Source of the DNA: Bubalus kerabau
Taxonomy: Eukaryota > Chordata > Mammalia > Artiodactyla > Bovidae
Direction of reading: 5' to 3'
DNA length: 64,000 nucleotides
NCBI RefSeq assembly: GCF_029407905.1
Contig: NC_073630.1
Span: 50,989,001 to 51,053,000, forward strand
Shown in pieces: positions 45,141 to 57,060 of the stretch (positions are counted from its first letter, which is position 1; every line of letters begins with the position of its first letter). Position numbers and translations under genes: made by a program. The notes below the pieces were generated by a model. That model did no database searches. It was not told the origin of the DNA and saw only the letters and a list, made by a program, of their open reading frames with translations.

Positions 45141-46190
45141 TTTAAATGTTGGTTTCTCCACATCACTGTGTTCATTTTCACTGTAGCTTTTCATTACAAT
45201 CTGAAATTTAATTCTATCTTTATTTTCTGTAACTCCATCATACTAGAGAATAATCTTAATGAAAGGAGGAAGTGTGTAATTTGTTCAGTACTTTTATTGG
45301 CAACTGTAAGGAGACCACCTGGAGGAAAATAAGAGGGCAATAAAGAACAGTTGAATTATCAGATGAAATCATAGAGCTCTGAATAATTTATCATCATAAG
45401 GTAGTAAGGATGACATGATTTACTTCTTCATCACGAAGCAGCTAACCACCAAAACAAGCAAAACAGAAGCACCAGAAGTCATCAATTATTTATGATGCTG
45501 GATATTCAACTGTGATATTAGCCCTTAGACTAGGAAAGATTTTGAAGGGTTAACAATGTTTGAAATATGCTTTGATATTCTTTTAAAATGCAATATGTTT
45601 ACCACGCATTTGTGAAGTGTGATTCAAGGCCATTGCCTGAAAACTCTAAAGCACTTTAGAGCTTTTATAAAGATGTCTGAGTTTGGGTAAACACTTTCCT
45701 GCAGCCTCTAGAGACTGTATTTAACTTAAGTTCTAAGTGACCTTTAGACCTGACAAACATCTCTTGCAAAGTATATTTTAGTTTATTTGGAGTGGGAAGT
45801 AAATGACTGATAAATTTTGTTTATATTTCACTACAAAAGAGATGCAAGTTCCTAGCATGATGCTGTTAATTGGCTGGTAAAAATTTATACTGGGTGTTCA
45901 AGAATGAATGTTACACCAAATGTTCAATATATCAAAATGAGACTATTTTTGAGAAGCTGAGTTTAAAACCCTCCAAATACATAAATTACTGGTGAACACA
46001 ATTATAATCTTCTGCTTTTGTCTTTGTAAAACAAAAGAATATTTGTGACAAATTTTGAAAAATAATTTGTAAACTTCACACACCTAATTGAATTTACAAG
46101 TGTACGTTGTATTCTGTTGTATTGCATAGTTAACATAGTTTAATTATTTTTATTGTATTCCTCTTTCTCATTAAAATTTCTGCATAATAT
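45141..46190. other. Unassigned AT-rich sequence
   Basis: No gene or repeat recognised. Confidence 0.45.
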
Positions 46191-46192
46191 TT

Positions 46193-46290
46193 AAAAGCAT
46201 GGTTCCAATTTAAGCAGACTACAGTTATAATCCTAAGTCTGCCACTTACCAACTGTGTGGGCTTTCTAATTTTAAAATATCTTATTGGTA
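46193..46290 (+). mobile_element. MIR fragment
   Basis: 'AAAGCATGGTTCCAATTTAAGC' and 'AAGTCTGCCACTTACCAACTG' match the 5' half of a sense MIR. Confidence 0.55.
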
Positions 46291-46511
46291 CCTATTATTG
46301 GTAATAGTTCATATACTTCACAGGTACCCTGAGAAATATACATTATATAATGTCTATAACAATGTTAGATGATATTTTCTGACACAAATTACATAGTCAA
46401 TAAATTTGAACTATTTTTACTTTTGTAGGGATTTTATTTCTGTGAATGTGTATGTGTTTGAAATGCTTAAAAACTTAGTCTAGACTTCTGGGCAACCCCA
46501 TAACTAGCACT

Positions 46512-46772
46512 TCTAAGTCGCTTCAGTTGTGTCCGACTCTGTGCGACCCCATAGACAGCAGCCCACCAGGCTCCCCCCTGCCTGGGATTCTCCAGGCAAA
46601 AATACTGGAGTGGGTTGCCGTTTCCTTCTCAATTGCATGAAGGTGAAATGTGAAAGTGAAGTCACTCAGTCCTGTCCGACTCTGAGCGATCCCATGGACT
46701 TCAGCCTACTGGTCTCCTCCATCCATGGGATTCTCAAGGCAAGAGTACTGGAGTGGGGTGCCATCGCCTTCT
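46512..46772 (-). mobile_element. Bov-A2 SINE (antisense)
   Basis: Two antisense BovA units with the tail shortened to TCTAAGTCGC. An exact 14-bp duplication CCATAACTAGCACT lies at 46498-46511 and 46773-46786. Confidence 0.95.
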
Positions 46773-46786
46773 CCATAACTAGCACT

Positions 46787-48534
46787 AGTAAATGCCAAAT
46801 TAACATGTATACATGCTTTAACTTCAAGAAATTGATAATTTATTCCTCATGAAACTAACACTTTATTTTAAGCAATATTTTACAAGTTGTAACTTTATTT
46901 ATGAAAGGTTTCATGGTCTTTTTCATGTCTTTTAAGAGAACAGCTCATATATATCTTTAGGCAAGTGCCACAAAAAAGATATTAGCAGTTTTTTGGGGGC
47001 TAAAGGAATTCTTACTTTATTTTAAATTATAAGACTCTTTTTTGAAATCATGATCAAAATCTATGCCATAAACAAATCCATCACCTCCAAATGTTTCTTC
47101 ATGTCCTCTTTTTAAAATTATTATTATTACATTTTTTGTATTAAGAGAACTCAACATAAGATCTCTTTTTAAGGCTAAGTGAACAGTTTGCTTTTATCTG
47201 AAAATAAACTATGCAATTTTGTGTAATCTGCTGTAGCAGATTGAATGTTCTAACAGGCTGATTAGGAGACAGAAATTGACAGGCAGCGATGTTATTCAGT
47301 GTTACTCTTGGGGTCAAAATGGTGAAAAGGGAGTGACTAAAACAAGCCTGGGAAGAGGGAGAGGTTGGGCTGTGATGAACAGCAGTAAAGGTTTTAGCTG
47401 ACCCCCCCATGGGTCTTTACATTTCTACCCTGAATGGTCACTGAATGGAGGTTGTCTCAAGGAAGTAGCCTGATCTTGAACAATGTGACTCTTTTCAGAT
47501 GAGGGCAATCACTGGGAAGAAGCAGATTTAAAGTGGTACAACATATGATAGGAACCTGGATTTCACATTGATATGCCCATATCTGCACCTCTTGTGTTGT
47601 AAAATAGCTTTAATGCAAAGTTATTTAGCATCTTGTGTCAGTAAGCTGAACGTTCCATTAGTCTTTGATTAGAGGTGCTAGATTAGGCCCTTCTGGGAGG
47701 AAAAGAAAAACCATACCCAGGATATGTATCAATGTCAATCAAAAAGAGTTGCTGCTCCTTTCGGAGAAGAATGTATCTAATGGAGTTAGTCTTCCACCAA
47801 GTGGCTATACGGACTCTTACAAGGATGGTACCACATTGAGGAATTAGCATCAGTCTTGGTTACTGGCAGGTGAACTGTTTAGAGGCAGCAGTGTTCTTAG
47901 ATCTAAACATCCTTGGTAGCCACAGTTATGCAGTTCATGGGTCTATTGTGTCAGTACTGAGGCGGCTGCTGGACAAATTCTGAAAAGATGCCAACTGGTC
48001 TAGTCAATCTATTTAGTTGTTTAGTGCCTCTTCTAGGATGTTTTCTAATGGGTGTTCACATGTGATGCAAAGATCCTCATAGTCCATGCCTATTTTGAAT
48101 ACGTTTATCCTACAAGACTTCATTGTTCTCTTATTTGAATCTTTCCAAACCCCTTATCTCCTAGCCAAGCCATTGACCAATTTTCATAAATCTACATACA
48201 TTCTATGGAATGTACACTTCTCTTTCTACACAAAGTGGATGGCCAAGTTACCCATCAGATATCTATATACTGAGAGAATTTCCCTTCATTTTTGTCTTTC
48301 AGGGTCACCTCTGAATGGGACTAAGGGGTATACAAGTCCATTTTAAGATGGGTCACTGATAAAATAGTGGTAGATGGCACGGAAGTCTTGTCGGTCACCT
48401 GATCATGCCGCCCCACCCTGTTCATGTGTAATTCTGAGTGAATCTCTTTTATACTACAATGGATTGTTGCTAGACACATAAAGCAGAGGGCTTAAAAAAA
48501 AGACAAGTGTCATGGTCAGTTTATTCCCTTTGGA
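46787..48534. other. Degraded sequence, no gene recognised
   Basis: Only short interrupted frames occur. The stretch from about 47.2 kb has a more even base composition than its surroundings and may be part of an old retroelement interior, but no protein motif is legible. Confidence 0.35.
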
Positions 48535-48955
48535 CTAAGTCACAATTCTATGTTTTTTGGTCAAATATTAATCGAGGTGTTGCTTTGGAAGTATTTTGTA
48601 AATGTGATCGGAATCTATGATCAGCCAACTTTAAGTAAAGGAAACTATCCTAGACAATCTGGGTGGACTGTATCAAATCAATCCACAGTTGCAAGAGAAC
48701 TGAGATTTCCCTGAGGAAGAAGAAATTCCTGCTGTGGGTCAAAGCCTCAGCTCCTGCTTGAAAGTTTTGAGCTACCCTTTCTGATGGCCTGGCCTATGGA
48801 TTTCTGACAGCCTGGCCTATGGATTTCTGACTTGCATAGCCAGCCCCTCAAAACATATAAGCTAGTTTCTTGCAGTAGACATTTTCCCCACCTCTGTTTT
48901 TCAAAAGGTATATAATTCTCTGCTACAGAGCGCATGAACTTTACCCAGAATTTTA
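48535..48955 (+). mobile_element. Old LTR of MaLR/ERVL type (sense, tentative)
   Basis: 'GGTCAAATATTAATCGAGGTG', 'AACTTTAAGTAAAGGAAAC', 'TCCCTGAGGAAGAAGAAATTC', TCAGCTCCTGCTTGAAAG and 'GGATTTCTGACTTGCATAGCC' (each a partial match) follow one LTR consensus in order. It holds a 22-bp perfect tandem duplication at 48787-48831. It matches the antisense LTR at 8325-8690. Confidence 0.5.
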
Positions 48956-51480
48956 GTAGTCTGTGCCAGTGATTCTCTCAGTAGGACTTGTCATTAACTG
49001 TACACCACCTCTTTTCCCTAACACAGATACCTCAGTACTACTGTACTAGGTCATATGGTTATACTGGCCTGCACCACAGTTTGCAAGCACGTTCCTCGTA
49101 GGTGCTACTCAAAGCTGGGAGCACTTTGTTACCTGATATATGGATCAAAACAGCATTCTCAGAGATGGAACATCCCACTCCTAAAACTCAAGAGACTAAA
49201 CAGATATTACACTTCATTCTTAGTGGCAGGAGGTGCAAAATGCAAAAATTTATCTTTTACATTGGAGAGGATGCCTGGGCATGGTTGAGAACTCCAGAGG
49301 TGTTCCAAACCTCAGTGATATCTACCCTCCAAATATTTATAAGGGTCATCTGATATCCTCTGCAGGATTTGTCTTCCCAGGATTTCAACTCCCTTGCCAG
49401 TCTTGTTCTCCTGTGTCATTAAGATGAAGTCATCTATCTGTGGGGTTTTCACTTGGTTCTGTTGCCTTTGGACTATTTTTTTTTTACAGGATAGTAATGT
49501 TATTATCAGAGAAGGCAATGGCACCCCACTCCAGCACTTTTGCCTGGAAAATCCATGGACAGAGGAGCCTGGTAGGCTGCAGTCCATGGGGTCACTAAGA
49601 GTCGGGCACGACTGAGCGACTTCACTTTCACTTTTCACTTTCATGCATTGGAGAAGGAAATGGCAACTCACTCCAGTGTTCTTGCCTGGAGAATCCCAGG
49701 GGTGGGGAAGTCTGGTGGGCTGCCGTGTATGGGGTCGCACAGAGTAGGACACGATTGAAGTGACTTAGCAGCAGCAGCAGCAGTGTTATTATAGGCCTGT
49801 GACAAGTATATTCTAATCTGTCTTAATACTTACAAATACCATTTCTAACCTTCATTCTTGATAGGGAGGGATATATATTTGTAAGATCACTGATTGCAAA
49901 ATATATACTGAGGCTGTGTTAATATGATCTAGCAAAGATTCCTCATTCCACACGAATGTAATTGGACTTGCTGTGTGGTTGAGATGGCATGAGTCAATAC
50001 CATCCTCCAGAATCCATCTGGCATTGTTAGAGACATGAATAGAGTGGAGATATAATGAGCATCACCACCCCAGGAATAACATTAACCTATTCCATTTTCT
50101 CCAAGCTATGATATTGCTTTTAATTTTTCTATTTTGGCTTGGGGTGGGGGGCTTTAGAAAACTGCCACTTGACCTTCCAACTATGAATAGGTCTTACCTC
50201 ACAGGAGAAGGAGTCAATGTGGGGCCTGCCAACTACCAAATATGTCCATTAGATTTTATAACTGGGGATATATTATATTATATTTGGACAAGAAAACTGG
50301 TATTAGGTGGGTTTATGGATGAAGTGGACCCAATGTAGGCCACACTTGGCCAAGATTCTCTTTATTGCCTGCCCTCCATAAATCACACTCTAACAAAAGG
50401 GCTTGATGATGCTTTAGGCCTCTGGTTGTCTATGCCAGTTTGGATTTTGTGTCTTCAATATCTTTTGGGTATTCTACTTTCCCTACAGTAAGCTCAGTAG
50501 GGAAAGTACTCAATGGCTACAAATTTCCTTGAAGAAGGAATGGGAGGAATAGTGGCCACATTTTCTTGCTACAGTGTTGCAAGGGTTCCTTCTTCCATAA
50601 ACTCAATAGCTACAGCATGTGAGTTCTGGGTCTGAAAACTTAGTTGAATTCATAAATTAGGCAAGGTGTTGTGACTTTTAGTTGGGGTGGCCCCTCTTAG
50701 ATTTCTGATCATTAATCCTTATTTTATTGTTTGCATAGATCAAGAGGTGCTCTGAATACCTCTGTTTTGCTCATAAGGACATCATGTTCTATTACCCAAT
50801 TTCATAGCTCTCCAAGTTTTTATGGAAACTCTACTGGTACAGCAAACCTGTTGATGATAAAAGTTCAACTTCTTTTAATCTTCTTAGAGATCTTCTGCTA
50901 CTTTTATGATTAAACTTGACTTTCCTATCCCCTGACAGGATAAGATCGGAGTATCTTTATATTGATATATTGTCATGGAGGGCCTTTTAGAATTTAATTG
51001 TTCAGTCTTTCATTTTTTTCTCCCGCTAAATCAATGATTTCCGTCAAAATAGTTATCCATTTCCTTTGCCTTTGTAAATACTATTTTGGTGTGTTTCTTA
51101 ATCCCCGATACATTACTTCTATCAGTGCATTCCCTTCCAGCACATACCAGTTCCTAACAGTAAAAGTTTTAACAAACTTCACTACCGCTGCTTACCAAGA
51201 GATCTGAATGCTCTGTCTGCTGCCGACAGGTGATCCAGTAGGCTTCCTAGGACTACTTCTAGCACTAACTATTGCAGACTGTGTTTCCCAGCTTTTGAGA
51301 CAGAGATTTGTGTACAGGAAGCTTATTGACTCAATATCTGTAACAAAGCAAAGAGTATAGAAATGGGTAGAGGGAGACCTTAGGCTATGTTCGAGTTACA
51401 TCTACCATGAGCTCTGAGGTCGGTAAGGCCTTGCAGAGTTGTGTTGTATGGGAATTTACCTTACAGAGCTAGCTCTCTTT
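48956..51480. other. Degraded region, possible old retroelement interior
   Basis: No gene or confident repeat apart from the Bov-A2 at 49507. The right part (51240-51480) has LTR-like phrases on the antisense strand, which is only an impression. No coding frame longer than ~80 codons makes sense on either strand. Confidence 0.3.
49507..49783 (+). mobile_element. Bov-A2 SINE
   Basis: Complete BovA dimer with (AGC)5 tail. The 9-bp duplication TGTTATTAT lies at 49498-49506 and 49784-49792. Confidence 0.95.
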
Positions 51481-51574
51481 ATCTTAAGGCAATTGCTGGG
51501 AGACGGGAATCACCTAAAAACTGCCAGAAATAAAATCCCCAGCAAGCAGGAAGAGACACGCTTAGTCTCAAAGT

Positions 51575-51660
51575 ACACACACGTGTGTGTTTCTTCATCC
51601 CTGCGTACCTACTTGCGTATGTGCGTAATGTGTGCATGCGTTAGGGCGTGCACTCCGCGT
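51575..51660. repeat. Degenerate GT/GCGT repeat with palindrome
   Basis: The perfect palindrome ACACACACGTGTGTGT (51575-51590) leads into a stretch with repeated TGCGT and GCGTG words. CpG is unusually frequent for this AT-rich window. Confidence 0.6.
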
Positions 51661-51948
51661 TGAGCATGTACTCTATCGGCTTTTCCTTCAGTAAGTAGGG
51701 AATTCGATTATAAAGCCCTTTGTTACTCTGCCTTGCTTTCTTTTCTGAAAACAACCCCTCATACATATGTTAAGACAAACTATATAATTATAGAAAGAAT
51801 TTTAGAGAATTAAAGAAGGGTAGTATGGTTTACCTTAGGTTTCACCCAACTCTCTGAGGTTGTGGTGTCCGTTCTCATTTGAGTACATGTCAGAATATGA
51901 ACTAGGACAAGGATAAGGAAGAGTTTCTCTCTGGATTTTATAAGGTAT

Positions 51949-52669
51949 CTTTTTTTTTTCTCATGATTTTGCTTTTATTTTTATTGGGCTATAGGTGATG
52001 GGTTGGGAACTCTCTCTGCAAGGTAGGCGCCAGCAGGGAAATGTCCATTCTCCTTTTCCTGAGATAGCTTTTGTAGCTTTTTCTTTCTCTTGGAGCCACA
52101 ATCCCTGCCGGAAGCAGCATCTTCAAGTCCGCTGCCAAGTGGCTCCTCCTTGGAAGAGAATTTCCTCTTTTTCTTAGGGACACTCTTATTTCTTGAGTCT
52201 TAGGGGCCCCTAACTAGTTCTTCTTTGAAAAAGATTTCTTCCTTTTGGGAAGATTCCACTGCCAGCTCTGTCTTCAAAATCACTGCTAACCAGTTTCTCC
52301 TTGAAAAAATATTTCTTTTCTTTGGGTTTGGAAAAGGAGACAGAAGGGTCTTCCATTCCATTTTCCTGAGGAGACTCCTGACACTTTTTCTCTTTCTTCT
52401 TTTTGGGTCTTTCACTTGTCTCCTCACACTCCTCTGGAGTACTCCTGCTATTTTCTGAAGATTCCAGGGCAATTGCAGCCAGCCACTTCTTTTCATTTTT
52501 AAAGTGCTTCATCTCCTGTTTCCTAGTAATCTCAGCAGCCGCCCCCTCTGTCTGAACCATTGCTTCCTTCATGACATCCAAATTCTTTAATGGAATCTCT
52601 TCAGTCTCAAAGGATAGCCGCTCCTCAACTTTTTCTCAAAGGTTCTCCCCAAATCTGCTGGTGCGTATG
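51949..52669 (-). pseudogene. NOP56: Processed NOP56 pseudogene, 5'-truncated
   Basis: On the minus strand this is the 3' end of NOP56 mRNA, a core box C/D snoRNP protein of the nucleolus. The legible part begins near the end of the NOP domain ('FGE...EERLSF', 52650-52600). It continues 'LDVMKEAMVQTEGAAAEITRK' and then the lysine-rich C-terminal tail with 'ECEETSERPKKKKEKK' and 'NGMEDPSVSFSKPKEKK'. The frame is open for 123 codons (52581-52210), stops at TAG after a frameshift, and the rest of the KKKRKFS-type tail is in other frames. A 3' UTR with an AATAAAAATAAAA signal region and a poly(A) tract (T run 51949-51959) follow. The repeat TAAGRTAT (51941-51948 and 52670-52677) is the likely target-site duplication. 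No introns, truncation and breaks show a dead retrocopy. The parent is identified from its C-terminal tail, from memory. Confidence 0.85.
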
Positions 52670-52677
52670 TAAGATAT

Positions 52678-54223
52678 ACAGTCAGTTCATGAGGTAATAT
52701 TGCATTTGTTTGCCAGGTATCCAGAGATGTGGTGGACTAAGGTAGAATGGAAAATGAGTCCATGTTTTGGGGTGTTAAACCTTATCTTCAGGGCTCTGGA
52801 AACTTGGTACATGTGCTGGGTCTAGGAAATCACTCAGACATCAGGACTGGCCAGGGTTAGAGTGTCTTTTAAAATATAACATCATAAAATATTTTATTTG
52901 AAACTTTGTGAATCTCTAGGAGATGTCAAATGCTCATATTTAAATGTAAGTATGTATGCTCATCCTAAACTAATCCAGATGCACTCTTCTTAGCTCTGGT
53001 GTCTCAATTACTTTCATTAGGAGGGACTCCTAAGATCTGAATGTAGACTGAGGTACTGGCAGTTTGCTGGGGAGGAGGTTTAAAAATCATTAATGCTGTC
53101 TTCTGTTACTTTTATTCTTAAACAGCATGAGATTTTAAGATGAGTTATTTTGAAGGTATTTTCTGAAATAATAGGAGGGTATTATAGCCACCCCCTCTAC
53201 AAAAAGAGGGTACTTTTCTGATGCAGGAAGTTTGTGGATGTAGGGTAGCATATGTGGCATTATCCTTAGAAATAGTGTATATAACACAGCAAGTGACTCT
53301 AGCTCTCATTTGAACTAGGTTTGTATTAAAAGAGGTAAGAGAAAGAGTTTATTCTTTCTTTCTCTTAATGCAGTTAACATCCATGCTAATGAAATTCAAT
53401 ATAAAGAGTCACTTGCATTCGCTCACCATATAAAATGATACCGACTGCTTCCCAACTCCCATATGTGGGATTTGAGTAGGTGAACACTTTCATCTCAAGT
53501 GCTGTCACATGTATTTGCCCCTGTGAAGATCTTTAGGTTCTGCTCTCAAGTCAGCAAGTTGCCTTCGATGCTAGTGGTGGTATTTTATCATGTTGTTTCC
53601 CCACAATAAATTCCAGTCCCTCCCTGGCTTGGCTGTAACCACCTGTTCTCCCACACCTGTTTCAATTTATAAACCATATGCTGTAGTCACAGCTGAGAAC
53701 CGCTGTAGACATGATGTGATTTCTCATAAATATTTCATAAATTCAAAGTTTCCTGCACTTCAAAATATTTTGAAGGCACTGATTTTACTGAAAACCTCAC
53801 AGAGACTGACATACACTTTTTATTACGATCATTATGCAAGCAAAGAAAGATGAAGTTTACAGCCTTATAAAATAACCTGCACCAATACTGAAATAGCACT
53901 ATATTGGTATTTATGCTTTTAAACAAACAGAACTGCAGCCTATATGGTAAAATAATTCAAGTGAAGTAATTGGTCTGAAATGTACATATGCTCAGGAAAT
54001 CCAGGGAAACAGATGTTTTCACATTGCATTTCCTACGTGGAATAAGAGATGCTTCACAAGACTGTCGGATACTTACCATGTATATTAATTGGCACTCTGT
54101 TATTAGTATTTTGAGGATGTAAATTAAGTGAACTTTACAAATCATACTTTGTAAGTAATGAAACCTAAAATTCAGCTTGCTTAAATAATAAAGAAAATTG
54201 CCTATCCTATTAACAGCTAAATG
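52678..54223. other. Unassigned sequence
   Basis: About 1.5 kb without a gene or recognised repeat. Frames near 53590-53926 on both strands look like chance. Confidence 0.45.
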
Positions 54224-54401
54224 TTAGTTGCTCAGTCGTGTCCAGCTCTTTGTGCCCCCATGGTCTGGTCTGTTCATGAGATTCTCCAGGCAAGAATACT
54301 GAAGTGGGTTGCCATTCTCTACTCCAGGGGATCTTCCCAACTTGGAGTGAACCTGGGTCTCCTATATTGCAGGCATATTCTTTACCATCTGTGCTACCAT
54401 A
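54224..54401 (-). mobile_element. Bov-tA SINE (antisense)
   Basis: GTTGCTCAGTCGTGTCCAGC opens an antisense BovA body; the antisense tRNA-like head ends CATCTGTGCTACCATAAG. No target-site duplication found. Confidence 0.88.
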
Positions 54402-55206
54402 AGAGATCTATTGAATTTAAGGCTTGGATTGATTCAAGAATAAAAGAATTGTGGTCTGGACTCTGCTTTTCTCCCTCTTATTCTCAGTTTTGTTTTTATA
54501 GTACAGTCCTACCTTTATATTTAGAGAATGTATGCTGTTATTTCATCAGTCTTCATTCTTTCCTGTTTAAGTGCAAAAGAATTTCATACAGTAGCCCTAC
54601 AAAACAGATAAACAACAGTAAAAGCCAAAAGAACAACAACGAAGAAACCTCCTTTCTCTTTAGAAGTCTTAGTAAATATTTTCTCTCATCTCATTTAGAT
54701 TATAGTCTAAATGACTATTTATGAAATAAATATTTTGAACCAAGGAATGAGGTATGCGAAGCCAGTCAGTACCTAACCCTAGGAATTCATCCCTCTGAGA
54801 CCATGTTCTTGATAATAGGAAAGAGGCAAATTTCCCAGCAGAGGATCAAGTTACTTTTTTAGGGTGAGGGTGGTTGCAAGTGAAAAAATCAATTTGTATC
54901 TGCACCTGTCTCTTTGTATACTTATAGATACATACATACACAAGCAAAGTTGGGATGATACTGTACTTTTCTGTCTTGTTATTTAGACTTGGAATTTTAT
55001 CACAATTTTTTTTTTTTAATTTCAGTGCATAACCTACAAAATTAGATTTTCTAAATAAATGAAGACCAGGGATTCTTGTTATGTTAATCACTGTTGCATT
55101 GAGGGGTACATAATATAGGATATTTTGATCCTATTTAACTAGACATTTTTGGAAAGACATGATAGTAAACAGTTCAGCCAAACAGTTTTGTTGTAAAGAC
55201 ATATTT
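54402..55206. other. Unassigned AT-rich sequence
   Basis: No gene or named repeat seen. The 167-codon frame at 54221-54724 starts inside the SINE and has no recognisable domain. Confidence 0.45.
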
Positions 55207-55216
55207 CTTAATGAAA

Positions 55217-55425
55217 TAGGGACTTCTCTGTAGCTCTGACAGTAAAGAAACTGCCTGCAATGCAGAAGACCTGGGTTCAATCCCTGAGTAAGGAAGATCC
55301 TCTGGGGAAGGGAATAGCAAGCCACTCCAGTATTCTTGTGTGGAGAATCCCATGGACAGAGGAGCCTGGTGGGCTATAGTCTGTGGGGTCACAAAGAGTT
55401 GGACACAACTGAGTGACTAAAACTA
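55217..55425 (+). mobile_element. Bov-tA SINE
   Basis: GGGACTTCTCTGTAGCTCTG head, BovA body, end ...GAGTGACTAAAACTA. The 10-bp duplication CTTAATGAAA lies at 55207-55216 and 55426-55435. Confidence 0.92.
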
Positions 55426-55558
55426 CTTAATGAAAGAGGACTTGACCAGAATAAATGTAATAGCAATATAGTACCTACATTTTCCCTTTTTGTGGTATGT
55501 TTTTAATGAATGAATTTCTTTTTTTGTGGCAGTGATATAGTTCATATTATTCTTTTAT

Positions 55559-57050
55559 GATTTAATTCTTTATTTTATTTATTTATTTGGCCACAATCTT
55601 TTTTTAAATTTTATTTTATTTTTAAACTTTACATAATTGTATTAGTTTTGCCAAATATCAAAATGAATCCGCCACAGGTATACCTGTGTTCCCCATCCTG
55701 AACCCTCTTCCCTCCTCCCTCCCAACACCCTCCCTCTGGGTCGTCCCAGTGCACCAGCCCCAAGCATCCAGTATCGTGCATCGAACCTGGACTGGCGACT
55801 CGTTTCATACATGATATTATACATGTTTCAATGCCATTCTCCCAAATCTTCCCACCCTCTCCCTCTCCCACAGAGTCCATAAGACTGATCTATACATCCG
55901 TGTCTCTTTTGCTGTCTCGTACACAGGGTTATTGTTACCATCTTTCTAAATTCCATATATATGCATTAGTATACTGTATTGGTGTTTTTCTTTTTTTTTT
56001 TTTCTCTCCTTCCACATATTTGATTTATTTAGATTCCACATGTGATTGAGATTATATGTTTTTTTCCTTTTATGTCTGGCTTACTTCACTTAGCATAATG
56101 TTCTCAATGTTCATCTATATAATTTCTTTACCCATTCATCTGGCTTACTTCACTCTGTATAATAGCCTCCAGTTTCATCCACCTCATTAGAACTGATTCA
56201 AATGTATTCTTTTTAATGGCTGAGTAATACTCCATTGTGTATATGTACCACGGCTTTCTTATCCATTCATCTGCTGATGGGCATCTAGGTTGCTTCCATG
56301 TCCTGGCTATTATAAACAGTGCTGCGATGAATATTGGGGTACACGTGTCTCTTTCCCTTCTGGTTTCCTCAGTGTGTATGCCCAGCAGTGGGATTGCTGG
56401 ATCATAAGGCAGGTCTATTTCCAGTTTTTTAAGAAATCTCCACACTGTTCTCCATAGTGGCTGTACTAGTTTGCATGCCCACCAACAGTGTAAGAGGGTT
56501 CCCTTTTCTCCACACCCTCTCCAGCATTTATTACTTGTAGACTTTTGGATTGCAGCCATTCTGACTGGTGTGAAATGGTACCTCATAGTGGTTTTGATTT
56601 GCATTTCTCTGATAATGAGTGATGTTGAGCATCTTTTCATGTGTTTGTTAGCCATCTGTATGTCTTCTTTGGAGAAATGTCTATTTAGTTCTTTGGACCA
56701 TTTTTTGATTGGGTCATTTATTTTTCTGGAGTTGAGCTGTAGGAGTTGCTTGTATATTTTTGAGATTAGTTGTTTGTCAGTTGCTTCTTTTGCTATTATT
56801 TTCTCCCATTCTGACGGCTGCCTTTTCACCTTGCTAATAGTTTCCTTTGTTGTGCAGAAGCTTTTAAGTTTAATTAGGTCCCATTTGTTTATTTTTGCTT
56901 TTATTTCCAATATTCTGGGAGGTGGGTCATAGAGGATCCTGCTGTGATGTATGTCGGAGAGTGTTTTGCCTATGTTCTCCTCTAGGAGTTTCATAGTTTC
57001 TGGTCTTACGTTTAGATCTTTAATCCATTTTGAGTTTATTTTTGTGCATG
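55559..57050 (-). mobile_element. Truncated L1 (antisense) with mosaic 3' UTR and extended tail
   Basis: On the minus strand, the element runs from the ORF2 C-terminal region (57050) to the 3' UTR end near 55610. Beyond the usual L1 end lies about 40 bp of extra sequence (55559-55600) and then the 10-bp repeat ATTCTTTTAT (55549-55558), which is matched at 57051-57060. The extra part suggests a 3' transduction. A ~150-bp block at 55993-56138 is absent from the L1 copy at 17170-17739. Confidence 0.85.
56128..56994 (-). pseudogene. L1 ORF2 C-terminal remnant
   Basis: This 288-codon minus-strand frame is the C-terminal part of L1 ORF2p, the replicase that normally carries endonuclease and reverse transcriptase. 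Visible blocks are 'WDLIKLKSFCTTKETI', 'NRHFSKEDIQMANKHMKRCS', the cysteine-rich 'CWRGCGEKGTLLHCWWACK' region and 'DPAIPLLGI'. The 'YIYTMEYYSAIKKN' and 'MRWMKLEAIIQSEVSQ' blocks near the end are also kept. The endonuclease and polymerase domains are absent through 5' truncation. The normal last residues are replaced by 'MNG' because foreign sequence is fused at 56138. It is not functional. Confidence 0.9.
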
Positions 57051-57060
57051 ATTCTTTTAT

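Noticed and set aside
48535..48955. Intact endogenous retrovirus
   Set aside because: Only an LTR-like segment is legible; no gag, pol or env motif was found on either side.
52200..52581. A lysine-rich coding gene
   Set aside because: It lacks introns and the N-terminal domains of NOP56, has frameshifts, and is flanked by a poly(A) tract and a TSD-like repeat.
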